Shown here: positions 36,240-48,805 of the stretch, piece after piece
Layout of the letters: every line of letters starts with the position of its first letter
Position numbering within the stretch: position 1 is the first letter of the stretch
From: Caenorhabditis remanei
Taxonomy: Eukaryota > Nematoda > Chromadorea > Rhabditida > Rhabditidae
Assembly: GCF_010183535.1 (NCBI RefSeq)
Contig: NC_071329.1
Location: forward strand, 4,154,001 to 4,218,000
DNA: 64,000 nt
Reading direction: 5' to 3'
The notes under the pieces: model-generated
The model's input: only the letters and a program-made list of their open reading frames with translations
What the model was told of the DNA's origin: nothing
Database searches by the model: none
Made by a program: the position numbers and the translations under genes

Positions 36240-39200
36240 TTCTAAACCTTCATCTTTCAACTTTGCACACAACATACAACACTTTGATAAGATCAGTAGC
36301 AATAATGGTCTCATCGATGAACTCGAATGATAAGGAAATTGAAATAGTGTGGGGTCAGGGGGAGACGCAGACATCGTGATGTAAGGTTTTACTCGAAAAG
36401 TTTGGAAATGCACGGAGACAATGTGATAAGGACCATGGCTTAAATATGTGGAGAGAGATGAGGCAATAGTTGCAGAGTTTTGTTCATTGCTTTAGCGTTT
36501 TGTACAAATTTTTCTTATTTTCAATTTGCCAGCTTTTTTTTCTCAAGAGGTTACGGTATATTATTGTAAATATTGTATTAACCGTTAATTCTGACTGTTA
36601 ACATAGTTATGACTGCAAAAGTTGCTCTTTTTTTAAGTCTTCGGTCTAGCTTATATTTAAGCTCAGAAATTTTGGCATAAATAGAAAGCTGAAGACGCGA
36701 GGATTCTGAATTTGATTTCAGATTTCAATTAACTTCAGGATCAAAGGAATTACGATAGTTTAAAAATTTTGATCAGCGTTGCTCATTCAGAATGACTTGG
36801 AAATCAGGCTTACGGTTGCACGGTCAAATTATATGCGTTTCTATGCAAGCTAACAAGCCTTACATTTTAGAAACCTGACATGACTGGAAAACTGAAAACG
36901 TAGGGATTCTTAATTAAGTTTTAAGTTTTAGGTATGGTCATAATGAACTGAGATACATAGCTTTAAAAGTTTCGATAATTTTTAATAAAATTAATTCACC
37001 CCCTGTTCAAAGCACTGTATCTCCATTTATTTGGACAGTAGCTGAAAATTGAGAAAAGTTTTAGAATCTTCACGTTTTCAGCTTTTCAGCCATATGTATA
37101 TTCATTGTCAAATATGATTTAGATGGTTTAGAACGATTCCAGCTAAACCCTCTTACTAAAATGTGCACCGAAACGCTCACATTCCTTTCCTCGTCTCGTA
37201 TTTTTATATACATTGAGTACTACTTATAAACCTTATTTATGTAGCCCAACTAGTGTTTTCAACTCCATCTTTCTTACTTGGTACAAATATTTTCATTGTT
37301 TGAAAATATAGGACGTACGGACAAGTACACCATATATTTCTACAAATTCAAAAATTGCTCCTTTGTTTTTTTTTGCAAAACATCTACAGACGATTCTCGA
37401 TTCAAATAATATAGAAAGTCAAAACATTTGTTATTATCACGTTTTTTTACGATACTTACGATACTCGTCCTGATTTATTGCCTGCTGATAACTAATAGAC
37501 CATCTAACATAACAATAACAATAATGTGTATTAATATATTGCGATTAGGGGATCAATGTATCAGTTCTTCTAGAAAAAAAATCAATAATTATAGTTTATT
37601 TTAAATTTCCGAAGCGAAATTCCCAAATTGTAATGTTCCTAATCAGAACCGTAAAGCCGGATTAAAACTGATGCGAGTTAGAACTATCAAGTTTAGGTCT
37701 CACCATCTTTCAGTCAGTTCTAGTAGGTATATTCCGGGTATTTCTAATTCAGGGTAATGTTACTTACAGCCTTAACCACCTTCACGTAATTTTTCTTTGT
37801 CCATACTACAATCACCACCATCTCATTATTTCCTTATCACCCCCATTCCATTCTCTCCGCTAATTCCCATTGTGACGTCAGCATTCTTTTCTTGTCTTTT
37901 CTTCTCGAAAAGAGGTAAGAGTGTTCCGATAAACCACACACCTAATTTTCTAAATTGAGAAAAAGAGAAAAGATCTCTGGTTTGAGAAACAGATGATGTT
38001 TATTACTAGATGATTAGAAGGTGAATGTGATACTTTTTTTGAATTTTGTGTAGATTGGGATACAGAGATCAATAGAAAGTTTTTATTTTACAAACGTTTT
38101 TAGAACTTTTGTTGGAAGCTGGGGAACCTACCAGCAATACCAGAGATATAAAGTTTAAATGGAATTTATGAGGTTTCTATCAATTAAAAATCAATTAAAA
38201 ACATTAGATTTTTGTAAAACCGACGATTTTCAAATGTTTTCAAATGTTAGAAACATCTGAAAGTTGTTCCGACCGGAACTTAAACGAGCCGACATAGATC
38301 AATTCAACAGACCGGCCCGGCCCGGAATGTCACGGGCCGCGCCGGGCCTGACCGAAATCAAAATTACTTTCTTTTGGATCGGCCCGGCTCGTTTTGGACC
38401 AAAATTTGAACTTTTTTGTCCAATGCATGTCTAAATGTCCGGATGTCTGCATTCTTAAAATCCAAATTCAGCGATTTTCTACGCCACGAATTCGTAAATT
38501 TTGTTTTTCACCGTCCAAATATTTTTGGAAAAGTCTAGTTTTTTTCTAAAAAGTCGGTATTTTTGTGATGTTCGCAAAAATTGAAAAGTCGTCTGGAAAA
38601 TCCTTTCAAAAATGAGTTTACAATCGGATTTTTTTCTAAGAAACTGATAAGTTCTGTAATAATAACTCTCCTACATAAGAGCAGTTCTCTCAGAAGATCG
38701 GAGAGATTATGGGTACAAATTCTTGCAAAAAATATTCCGATAATAGAAGGTAAAGGATCTAGCAGCTACGTCAGTGCGGTTTATTGACGGAAAAACCTAC
38801 TAGACATCCAGACACACAGACCTTCTGACAGACATTTCATACCTATTGACTGTTATAGAACTCTTTTATAGAAATTTGAAACGCGCCCCGAGACACCCCA
38901 ACTTCCTCTCCCCGGAAATCATAAGTCTCTCTACCTACATAATATCAACACAACAAAAAAAATAAAACTGACCATTTGTCAACTTATTTTCCTTCTTATC
39001 ACTACGGAAGTGTCAGTGGGAGTCAATGTCATATGTACATTGTCTTGTCTGACCAATTCGACTTCCTTTAGAAAAAAAGAAAATAAAAAAAGGAGGTATG
39101 CAAATAAAGTTCCTTCCGTTAGGTTGGTATATATAAGAAGGCAATGGTAAATGAGAGATGGCCTTTTTTTTTGTGGTGGCCTAGAAATCCTTTTTGGCAA

Positions 39201-39450
39201 CATTTCTTTGAACCGTTTAGCTACCTATTTTAAGACTGTTTATACGTTTATACATATTTTCACTTTTCCTTTTCATGTGACACATAAAAAGAATCTATCT
39301 TGACTGATTTATTATAATCTAAACTGTCAGGTTTTGGTAATTAAAAATAGGATAATATTTTTTACCATGACGCACGAGATAGGTTTCAAATAGTTAGGGG
39401 TTTTCAATATTTTGACTAGCTAGAGTCCTTGTGGGGTTTCCGTCTCACAG
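36240..39450. other. Intergenic, mostly featureless
   Basis: AT-rich DNA. The part 38270-38410 is a GGCCCGGCCC-rich hAT-like remnant without clear ends. Short repeats of the type CTGAAAACGTAGGGATTCT (near 36890) recur around 55330-55480. No gene is supported. Confidence 0.5.
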
Positions 39451-39965
39451 TCTCAGAGTCTGTAACGATTTCGGTATGTACGGATGTCCCTTTTAGAAGC
39501 TTTGCAGACATATACTTTCGAGCATGCTCTATTACTTAACGCTTTCAAAATCTGCGAAACTCTTTGCATTTTTGAGAAAATTGGGTTTAAACAGGTCAAA
39601 AATGGAAAAAAAACACCCCCACGCTGATAATTTGACACAGCGATTTTCTGACTTTTTAAGATCCAATTTTCTTGAAAAAACGTAGAGTATTGCAGATTTT
39701 GAAAGCGCCACGGGATGTCGAAATTATATCTCTGCAACGAATCTGGCGCGCCTGAGATGCGTTTTGAAATGAGAGTTTCCCGGTAGATTAACAATTTCTG
39801 CAAGAATATCTGTGTATCCGGATGTCCAATTGATTTTGAGTGCAGACCTGGCGCGCCTGAGACGCATTTTGAAATTTCGTATTCTAGCCAATGTTCTATG
39901 AGTTTTTTCAAGAACTTTCTGTAACGATGTCTGTTTGTTCGGATGTCAGTAGACACCTGCTCAAG
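39450..39965. repeat. Degenerate tandem array with GGCGCGCC and CGGATGTC motifs
   Basis: Units of roughly 100-130 bp share TTTCTG(T/C)AA, a CGGATGTCC core, TCTGGCGCGCCTGAGA(T/C)GC and TTTTGAAAT. Good cores lie near 39482, 39818 and 39937, with the GGCGCGCC core at 39744 and 39849. Related pieces occur at 27000-27260, 30230-30400, 50560-50840 and 51360-51520. The 167-codon minus-strand frame across it has no family resemblance and is treated as a by-product. Confidence 0.6.
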
Positions 39966-40289
39966 TTTCCGGCTATTCAGATCTCTAGTTGTGACGATTT
40001 CTTCGAATTTTCTTTAGAAATTTCTAGAATTATTAGACGTCAACCACAATACAAAACCACTATGATCAAACGATTCTTCTACTTGGTTTTTGAAAGAAAA
40101 ATCTATTTATGAATTCTTGTTTTTCTGAATTTTGAACAAACAGCAATTTTTGGCTTACGATTTGTATTTTCTGTGACGCAACAGAGTCAAATCAGAATCA
40201 GAAAATTTTGCACGAGAATGGCAACATTCTGGATTCTTTCTGACTCACAGTGGTTTAGGACTTTTTGTGGAGTTAATAGCACTGCACGC

Positions 40290-40402
40290 TTCTTACAACC
40301 GCGCTCTACCGAAACCGAAGAAAATTGTGCGCAAAATTGAGAGACTCAGAGAAAAAGATACATTTCTCAAGGGCATTTCGGTGGAGCGCAGTTGTAAGAG
40401 CT
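40290..40402. repeat. Inverted repeat with CGCTCTACC arms
   Basis: TTACAACCGCGCTCTACCGA at about 40294 pairs with TCGGTGGAGCGCAGTTGTAA at about 40378 across an 80-bp loop. The CGCTC(T/C)ACC core is scattered through this window (1500, 1556, 28631, 48661, 49110, 54014) and marks a common small worm repeat. Confidence 0.65.
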
Positions 40403-40499
40403 CTGCTGAGCTAATAGTCAGATGTATGTTATTAAAGCCCGGTTTTATCCCCACACCGTTTTAAATTAACGGAATTCAACATATTTTTGCAGCATTGTT

Positions 40500-43267
40500 A
40501 TAAATTAAGTTTTGGTGAGACTATCATCTCAATTTTCCACTTTTCTGCGTCCTGAATACAAATGAGCTGAATTAAGTTCTTTTTTGTATTAGTCGTGTTT
40601 TTCTTCACTATTTAGCTTTTTCAGTTTGTTCCATATTCTCACCGACTCTGGGCACCAAAATTAGAAAATTTTCGATCATGTTTTTAATTATCGATAAAAA
40701 CTCAATAGGATTTTTTATCTATTTTGGAAAAAAATTTCGAAAATTTCGAAAAATTTCGTGAAATAATTGAGCACATTTTTGAAGCCGGGCTACGCCGCGC
40801 TTTTATTTTTTTTAAATTTTTCTTATACAGTTCTACAAATACCAAAATTTTTATCAGCCCGGGTTGAGATTTCGCAAGTATGGTAATTTGAGGCATAAAG
40901 TTTGCTATTCTAACGCTACTAAAATATATAGTATAGTCAATCGTCAAACTACGTGCTGATATCATTTTCAAAAACTATCCAAATTCCGATAATGCGAACA
41001 AAGACAGGTGTACATATTTACCAAAGCCCGCGCAAAAATAAACAAAATAAACAATTGTTTTCTCAAACTCGTCACTTTTTAAAAATGACCCCTATTTTGT
41101 AGAGATAAGCCGAATAGTTTAGATAATGATAGTATCTCTGATCCTATTTTTGTAAACATTAATAGAAATACCAACAGAAGTAGTATACAAGGGGGGCGGG
41201 GCTTAGCAAAGCTTAGCAAAATCCCGCCCACTGCGCTTTATTTAACTTCAAACTGCATCTGTGTGAATACTTAACCATCCTATCATATCAGAAAGTGATT
41301 ATTAGATTCATTTTGAAATTTTGTAGTTTTTTTTTAGTGGTATTCACTTTTCAAGAAAAAACCACCTCGAAATTGTCCACTTCGAAATTGTACAAGCTTT
41401 AAGCCTGCTTCCTTCGAAATATGTGTATGTACCAACTCTGTTTTGTCGGCGGAGCCTAACACCCATTACTTCAGTCACTATTTCGACCATCAAAGTAGGT
41501 TTCTGACATTTTGAGCCTCCGTAGATCATACGTGCTTACCACCATGAAAAGTCTAAAAGTCAGAGGTCCCCTCTTGTTAATTAAACAATTTGATGACGTC
41601 TGTTCCTTTTTCTCTAAAAATAGTCCCGAGACAGGAGAGGGGACCTTTTTTAATTAGATTCTTCTTTTTTTCCTTTTTTTCGTTCCTCTTCTCATTTTCA
41701 TTTCATCCCGTTTACCCCGTACTCCCAAAAACGTTTTTCTTTCCGTTCAATGATCTTTTTTCTTCTTCTTCTTTTTCTCTTTTTTTTTCATTTCTATCCG
41801 TCCATTCCGCCTCGAAACGACGATACTTATGTATACGACATATTGGCCAAATGTCCTTCTCTTCTTTTTCTCTGAATCTCTTCTCTCTCTATACTGTATC
41901 TGCGAGAGAAAATAGAAAACAATGACTGTTGTTGTTGTTGTAAACTGTTAGTTTCTTTTTGAAGGTTTCTGACCAGCGCGATTCGGCTTAGTACAGTGGA
42001 GCTATGGACTAGGAAAATCAGATATGGGGAAATTAGTCTGTAAGGGTTTTTGGCGGGTTCTGAAATTTTTGAAACGGTTGTTTAATAGCATGTGTCCCTG
42101 TTTGACAAAGTTGCATAATGGCGTAGAAATACCATAAATGAAAAAGTTAGTCTCTGAAAATTAGCTTTTTTAAATTTCGATATCAGTAAATAAAAACGCG
42201 AGTTTTCCATTGGTGTCAAAATCTCGTTCATACAATCGAAACTGATATAGTTATAATTGATACAATCCTGAAGGAAAACATCCAAATCTCAAAAATAAAC
42301 GAATGCGAATTTTAGCAAAATAGCGATACGTGAATATTCTTAGTTTTCTACTGTTTCAGATTCGACAGTTGGTCGACACTGTTTTAATTTAGTAGAGTAG
42401 ATATGTGTACGGTTGCCAAGACAAGAAAATGTCAAGTGACCAGTTCGAAACTAGAGTAATCCTTGAGATGCTAGTTTTTTCTCGGTTTTCCGGTGTATAA
42501 AACTTCTTTTTTTTTCAATAAACGGATTATTGAAATAAGATGGGTAAGTTTGTCCGTTTTTTCTAAAATTTGAATAGTTTTTTTTCCAGGGATTAGTCCT
42601 ATTTAGTCAGAATGTTAAATAAACAGTTTTTTAGTTTGATTTTTGTAGAGAACTTTTTTCAACAGAGTTTGATATCAGACGCTGTTTAAAACGGAGTTTT
42701 TTATTCCATCTGCTGCAAACTATCCCGACCCTGAGCTGTAAAATCAGCACTTTCTTGTGTAAGAGTTTTTCCGCGCAGTCGCGTAGTCCTCTCGGGCAAG
42801 ATCTTCGCTCTATTCCTCGTTTTCATAATATCGTTTCCTCAATGAATCTATCTATCCCACGCGTTAACTACTGATTGTTTGCATCTCTCCCAAAAACGCG
42901 CCAACGTCACGCCATCCTATTTCTTTCCTTTCCCATTTCCGCTACTATCATTTGATACTTGACACCTTTTTTTTTCTTCCTTTTCTCTAAAGTTTGCACA
43001 AGTTCATTATTTGTTTATTTACTGACTGTCCGAAACGGAGACAGACTGATAAGACCAGTGTCATTTATTTTTTGTTTTGTTTTTTGACTCATTCCAAGTA
43101 TAGTTCCGGAAATTATGTTGTTATTTTTGTGGCTACTATACTATTTTTACTTATATTTCTCAATATGTTTGACTCCGCCCATTTTCAGCACATACTTAAG
43201 TGCATCTCTTTCACTGTCCCAAAAACTGGACAAACTTTTTTTCCCTAAATTTTATCCTCATTTCAGT
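40500..43267. other. Intergenic, no supported gene
   Basis: A GCCCGG-rich hAT-like right end is visible at 40855-40885 (TTTCGCAAGTATG). Near 42745-42830 lies a fragment resembling an arm of the TTAA palindrome (GTAGTCCTCTCGGGCAAG). The pyrimidine-rich stretch 41640-41900 yields only low-complexity frames. The last 300 bases before 43268 are probably the promoter of the cytochrome b561 gene, but no TATA box stands out. Confidence 0.5.
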
Positions 43268-46200
43268 ATGCTCCTTGCTCTCACCCTACTCCTACTGAGC
43301 ATCCCATCTTTCGGTGCTCCAACGTGTGATCTCAACTCATTCTGCTATAATCCGAATGAGTCGACGAAGGTGACATTGACTAGAAATGGGAATGAGTTGA
43401 CACTGAAGGTATATGATGACAAGAATGCGATTGGAGATGTGCATTTGGTGCAGAAGAATGTGAGTTTTTGAAAAGTTTAATTTTTTGTTATAGTAAGATA
43501 GATATAGTAAGACAGACATAGTAAGGCACTGAAGGTACTCTAGGTATTGTAGGATAGGTACAGTAAGACAATGCAGTTGGGACACTGAGAAACTGTAGGT
43601 ACAGCAGTATATACAGTAAGTTACAAAAATTGCAGTAAAACACAGTACCGTACCGTACGATATCGGCAAACAGTGTACAGTAAGAGACAGAAAGAAACAT
43701 TAAATGCTTTGATATAGGTAGGTACAGTGTGGCACTGTAGGTACAGTAAGGCAATGTAAGAAGATGTAATGTAAGATGCCTTGGCCACGGTAAGAAACTA
43801 TAAGTACAGTAAGATACCTTGGGTACAATAAAGTATCGAGGTACAGTAATACAATATAGCTACAGTAAGAATCCCAGTGCATTTTGTCGTAAGGTATGGT
43901 TCGGTGTTTGCACAATTTTGAAATTACAGTAGTCCCAGGAGTGAAGTACAGTAAGACAAGATTCTGAAAATCTGTGCACTTTGTCGTAAAATCTGGTGCA
44001 TTTCGTGTTTGCACAGATTTCTATGATAGCTACAGTAGTAGGACAAATTGTCAAATACGTACAGTAACACATCGAACCTTCGGCAAAAAGGGGTTTTTGT
44101 GTTTTTTGAATAATTGTGCATTTTGTCGTAACTACACGGAATAAAAATGGTTTTCAAATATTGAAATATTTCGAAAATTCGAGCCTAGACACTGGTCTGT
44201 AAACTGTTTTACAGATATCAAACTACCGTAATCCGAAAATACCGTATCTACCGTAACCCAAATTTTTAATTTTCAGGGAAAGGACATTCCAATCTCCTGT
44301 GACTCTAACTCCACAACCTGTGAGGCTCAGCTCTCTATTGATCAGTTTGAAAAGGTTTGCATCAATCTACATCAAACGACTTTCCTGTCATTTCCTGAAT
44401 TTCCAGAACCTCCCTGTCTCCATAAAACTCTGGAATGATCAGACATCTGACTCCTTCCCACTTGACTCCCTGGTCCCCCCACGCCAAGAAGGACTGACTA
44501 AAGACCAACGAAGACAATTCTCAAAAGCTCATGCTATTCTTATGATCTTCGGATGGTTGTTGTTTGTCCCAACTGGATTTTTGTTCGCAAGACTTGGAAG
44601 AGATCTGTTCAAGGATGAGACATGGTTTGGAGCTGCCGTTTGGTTTCAGGTAAACAAATGGAAATGATGTTGAGCGTCACAGTTTATCAAAATTTTGATC
44701 TGTTGTAGATCACGTGAAGAAGTATATTTTTGTAGTTGACAATTTTATGCTCGGTGTCTTAAGTCCTGAGCATCGCGCCAGGGCTGCAGAAAGTCAATGT
44801 TTTTGGGAAATTGTTCATAATTCACCGAAAAATGCTCCAAATTAGTCAAAACCTGTACCAAGAGATGTGCCTTGAGTTTTTCTACAAACCATCATTTAAA
44901 AATTCTATTTTATTTTTTTCACTCAACATTTTTTAATTCCCCATTTTTCTCCGTTTCCGATATTTTTCGCCTATAAAACAAACCAAGAATACGAAAATAT
45001 GTTTTATTATGTGTGATAAAGCATTTTTCATACAGTTTTTGAATGATTTATTAAGATTCTCCCGAGGGCACTCACTACTGTTAACTTCTGGAGCTCTAGT
45101 ACGATGCTCAGAGTTTGGAAATTAATTCAACATAAGTTGTTTGTTTATTTAAGTGTTTTCAAACATTTTGACATTGAAAACTGAACTCCAAGAAAAAAAT
45201 AAAATAATAAATTTTCGAATTTATAATCAAAATCTGGAAAAATGATTATCGAAAAAAATAATAAGAGGGCTTTTTCAAAAAACGTATATTTTTATTACTG
45301 AATATTTTGGCTACCTCGCGAATAAAAGTTTATCCAAAACGTACATGAGAGAATGAATTGTACTCACCTATGCTCGCTACTGTAGTTACAAAATTTTAAT
45401 TTTTCGCATTCTTCAAAAACCAATTTTTAAGGTCCACCGCGCTTCCAACTTTATGGGCATTGTGTGCATTTGCACTTCCATGCTTTGCATCTTCATTTCT
45501 CAACAATGGACATGGAAGGGTACCGGCTCTGGCTCCAAATACTGGACCGAGGTGCACACCGACCTTGGAGTGATCTCCACTGTGTTGGCAGTGGCTCAAC
45601 CGATCAATAGTTTGTTCAGGTATTTGTGCAAACGTGCTCTATTAAACTGAAGGTACGGTACTTTTTTTCAGATGCGGCCCAACGCACTCGCGTCGTGTCA
45701 TCTTCAACTGGGCTCACCGAATCGTCGGAATAATTGCCTACACTCTCGCGTTGACTGCCATCATTATTGCGGCGGTCCAATTCAAACGTATCTGGAATGA
45801 GCCACTTTTGGAGCTCGTCCTCGTTTGTTTGCCAATTTTCATTTGTTTGGTGGCGAGTATTGCATTCACCGCGTTGGAGAGCGAGCGATTCCGGAGCAAG
45901 GCGTCGTTTGGGGTGAGTGGAGAGAGGGGGGACGAGGGGTAGCATCCAAGTAGCTAGATATAGATTGAAAGTTTAAGATTGGAATTTTGATATATGTATC
46001 AGAGACACACAACAATTCCCTAAAATTTCATAAACCCGACGCACTTTAAGAGCGCGTTACGGTCCTCCAAATTTTAAAGTTTTTGGGTATACTGTAGCAA
46101 CAAGTCAAGGGCTACATTTTTGTAGTTGAAAACTTTTTTGTACGGGCGGTTCCTGGGGAGATACAGCCACTCTTACCTGGAGAGAGGCGCCAACCTTCGG

Positions 46201-48468
46201 CCATAACTTCATTGAGATAACACCTACAAAAAACGTGTTAATTACAAAAATGTAGTTCTAGATTAGATCTACATAATTAATATAAAATCAATACATTCGG
46301 GTAAAAGCTGTCTGAATGGTAGGAATTCAAAGTTTCCAAAAAGTAACATTTTGAAAATTTTGACCAACTTTAAGAGCGCATTACCGTACCCTAATAAACA
46401 CCAAATTTTTAAGCTTTTGGGTATACTGTAGCAACAAATTAAGGGCTACATTTTTGTAGTTGAAAACTTTTTTGTATGGGTTCTTTCTTGCTAAGGACAA
46501 GCTTTCAAACTACAGGGTGGCTAATAAGTATACAACGCCATTGGGGGTTGAAAATCCGTTGATAATCGGCGGGAAACCGATTGAATCAGCGAAGAAACGT
46601 TATTATTAATAGTCGGAATATACGTATTAGATTTAGTTTACAACAGGAATTCGAAGTTGAATACTTTGGCTTTGATACAGGCCTTCAGACGTAAAACGCC
46701 AAAATTGCCTGTGCGCCGCGTGTCGGGCGTAATCTAGACTGATGATAAGATTTGCACTACTGAGCCCTTTTCCAAGTGTCAAAAGCAGAAATTATTGTTG
46801 TCACAAGCTGACAGAAGGTTCTCAAAACTTTTCTAGGCCCATCCCCGCCTTTTTCCTAAAAGTGTCATTGTATGGGCCGGGGTTACATCTGACGGTAGAA
46901 CTCTGTTGATTTTCATTGAAAGAGATGCCAAAATCAACTCAGGGTCCTCCAAAACTTGGTTTTGAATGACGTTCTGTTTCCCTGTACAGCTCAGCAGTAT
47001 GCTGGTCGTTTTTCATGTCTCAACTAAATTAGACCACGTCACACGGTTCAAAATCAACAAAAATCGCCCTTTCTCTTATTTTGCTGGCTACCGGAACAAC
47101 GACTTTAGGCCTTCCTCGTCGGCGGATCTGAATCCGATGGATTTCATCATATGAGAATATTTGAAGAGCAAGTTCTCAGGGATCTCCTACAACACGGCCG
47201 TTGCTCTTAAGACCGTCCTCCAGAAGATATGGTACGAAGTCGACGTCGACTACCTGCGGCGCACAGGCGATTTTGGCGTCGTTCGTCTGAAGGCCTGTAT
47301 CAAAGCCAAAGTATCCAACTTCGAATTCCTTTTGTATACTAAATCTAATACGTATATTCCAACTATTAATAACGTTTTCTTGTTGATTCAATCGGTTTTT
47401 GGTCCAATATCAAAGAAATAGTGGCGTTGTATACTTATTAGCCACCCTGTATAACGTATTTTGTTGAAAATCCATCAAAAATCAAAAACTTTCATCATTT
47501 TACCGACTTTGAAACCTCGTCACGGGCTCAGATGTAGCACCATGGTACCAATTTTTAGATATGTTATAGAGCAACTCTAGGTCTTTCTTTTTGCAATTTA
47601 TAACTTTTTTGTACAATTCGTCCCTGGGGAGATACAGGACGGAGAAGAGTGTCTACCTCTGAGGTGGTGGAGTCCTGAAGGCCAAGGTTAGCGGTACCGT
47701 ATCTCTCTAGGGAAGGCTCCTACAAAAACGTTGTCAACTACAAAAATGTAGTCCTAGATTTGATCTACACAACAAATATAAATTCGAAACAGCAAAAGTC
47801 ATTTTCTGAAAAAATTAAAACATTTCGAAAAAAAAATAGACAAAATTTGCATTAGAGCGCGTTTTACATATTTAACAAAGTGATTTTCCCTTATCTAACC
47901 TACTACTTCAGGAGGTCAAACTCCGAATGAGTCTCTTGAAAAATCGACGTGGTGGGGAGAAGCGAAAACGAAGGGATTTGGTATTTGATCTACATATTTT
48001 TGATCTACTAACATGAATTTTAATAAGCCTAAGCTATTGAACACTAACTTTACTTCTAACGGGATTGGAATCAGAGCGCACTTACTAACATGGGAAATTC
48101 TCAAAAACAACAAAAAACTATGGTCTACATAAAAATCGATAATCCTGTAGGACTCCATGGAGACACCACTGATAACTGACACCGACTTTGACGAGAACTC
48201 GAAACCCGTCCGAGAACCAACGGTACTGTAGCTTCCATATATGGGAGGGGGGTACTGTAGCTACAGTACCCCTCCCCCTCCCTTATTATACCTCTGTGTC
48301 AATAGTGTCCTATCCAAAAGTGATGTAGATCAAACAATTTTGCCAAACAATTTTTTTTTGCAGCCTCACGCTCTGAAAGCGCCTACCGTATTCTGGGCGG
48401 TCGGTGTGTTCTTCTGTATTGCCGTGGCACTTTCTCTGCTGGTTGTCAATGGATACAAGAATGTTTGA
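43268..48468 (+). CDS. DOMON/cytochrome b561 membrane protein, 371 aa (paralogue 1)
   Basis: Seven exons: 43268-43459, 44277-44354, 44407-44649, 45432-45619, 45672-45912, 47912-47980 and 48364-48468. All introns are GT-AG and the frame is continuous. There is a signal peptide (residues 1-16), then a luminal DOMON-like region with two cysteine motifs up to about 125, then a cytochrome b561 core. The four heme-ligand histidines are at KAH132, QVH173, EVH213 and WAH249. A short basic loop (KNRRGGEKRKRRD) and a last helix ending VVNGYKNV follow. In known members this fold carries electrons across a membrane, usually from ascorbate, and may reduce ferric iron. TTTCAG lies one base before the ATG, suiting trans-splicing. 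Intron 5 contains a mariner remnant. AATAAA is at 48596. Confidence 0.9.
43490..44060. repeat. Degenerate GTACAGTAAG array in intron 1
   Basis: About twenty irregular copies of a (G)GTACAGTAAG(A/G) motif fill most of the first intron of the b561 gene, with AAGGCACTGTAGG and AATACAG variants. Only one orientation dominates. Confidence 0.75.
46513..47449. mobile_element. Degenerate mariner-type transposon in an intron
   Basis: A 937-bp element with ends CAGGGTGGCTAATAAGTAT and complement, flanked by TA. Plus-strand remnants of a mariner transposase are readable: VIVWAGVTSDGRT near 46865, SADLNPMDF near 47128 and LKACIKAKV near 47297, with stops and frame breaks between. The N-terminal half is missing. 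The imperfect terminal repeats extend about 210 bp and include the end of the transposase gene in both orientations, so the left end is a rearranged copy of the right end. Confidence 0.88.
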
Positions 48469-48595
48469 GGAGGGATATAGATTAATGGAAAAAAACTTAT
48501 GATCTACACAAAAAATTATAAAAATTACGGGCTTATTATTACTGCTTTTTTCTTTGTATCCTTGTCTCTTTTGTTACGAACGATTATGGAATTTG

Positions 48596-48601
48596 AATAA
48601 A
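48596..48601 (+). terminator. Polyadenylation signal of b561 paralogue 1
   Basis: AATAAA about 130 bases after the TGA stop. Confidence 0.6.
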
Positions 48602-48773
48602 TTTGCTTTTGAACTTTTATGGATTTTAAAATTATCGTTTAGGTTATGGTGGTAGTAAATGCGCTCCACTGATTGTAGTGATTTGGAGCGTGATTGCCGC
48701 GGCAACTAGCATAAGTGGGAGGAGTCCATTTCCCGCGAAAACAAGACCAAAAAGATTTTTAAAAAAAATCAAA

Positions 48774-48779
48774 TTTATT
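48774..48779 (-). terminator. Polyadenylation signal of the PABPN1-like gene
   Basis: AATAAA on the minus strand, 27 bases beyond the stop. The two convergent genes therefore end within about 180 bases of each other. Confidence 0.6.
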
Positions 48780-48805
48780 CGCAGTTTCCAATTTTCAAAA
48801 TCTCC

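Noticed and set aside
39453..39956. 167-codon minus-strand frame
   Set aside because: It runs across a degenerate repeat array with internal near-copies (RTNRHRYR, RTYRNRYR) and has no recognisable domain.
41590..41925. 111-codon frame rich in Phe and Ser
   Set aside because: It is created by a pyrimidine-rich tract; no signal of a conserved domain or splice structure.
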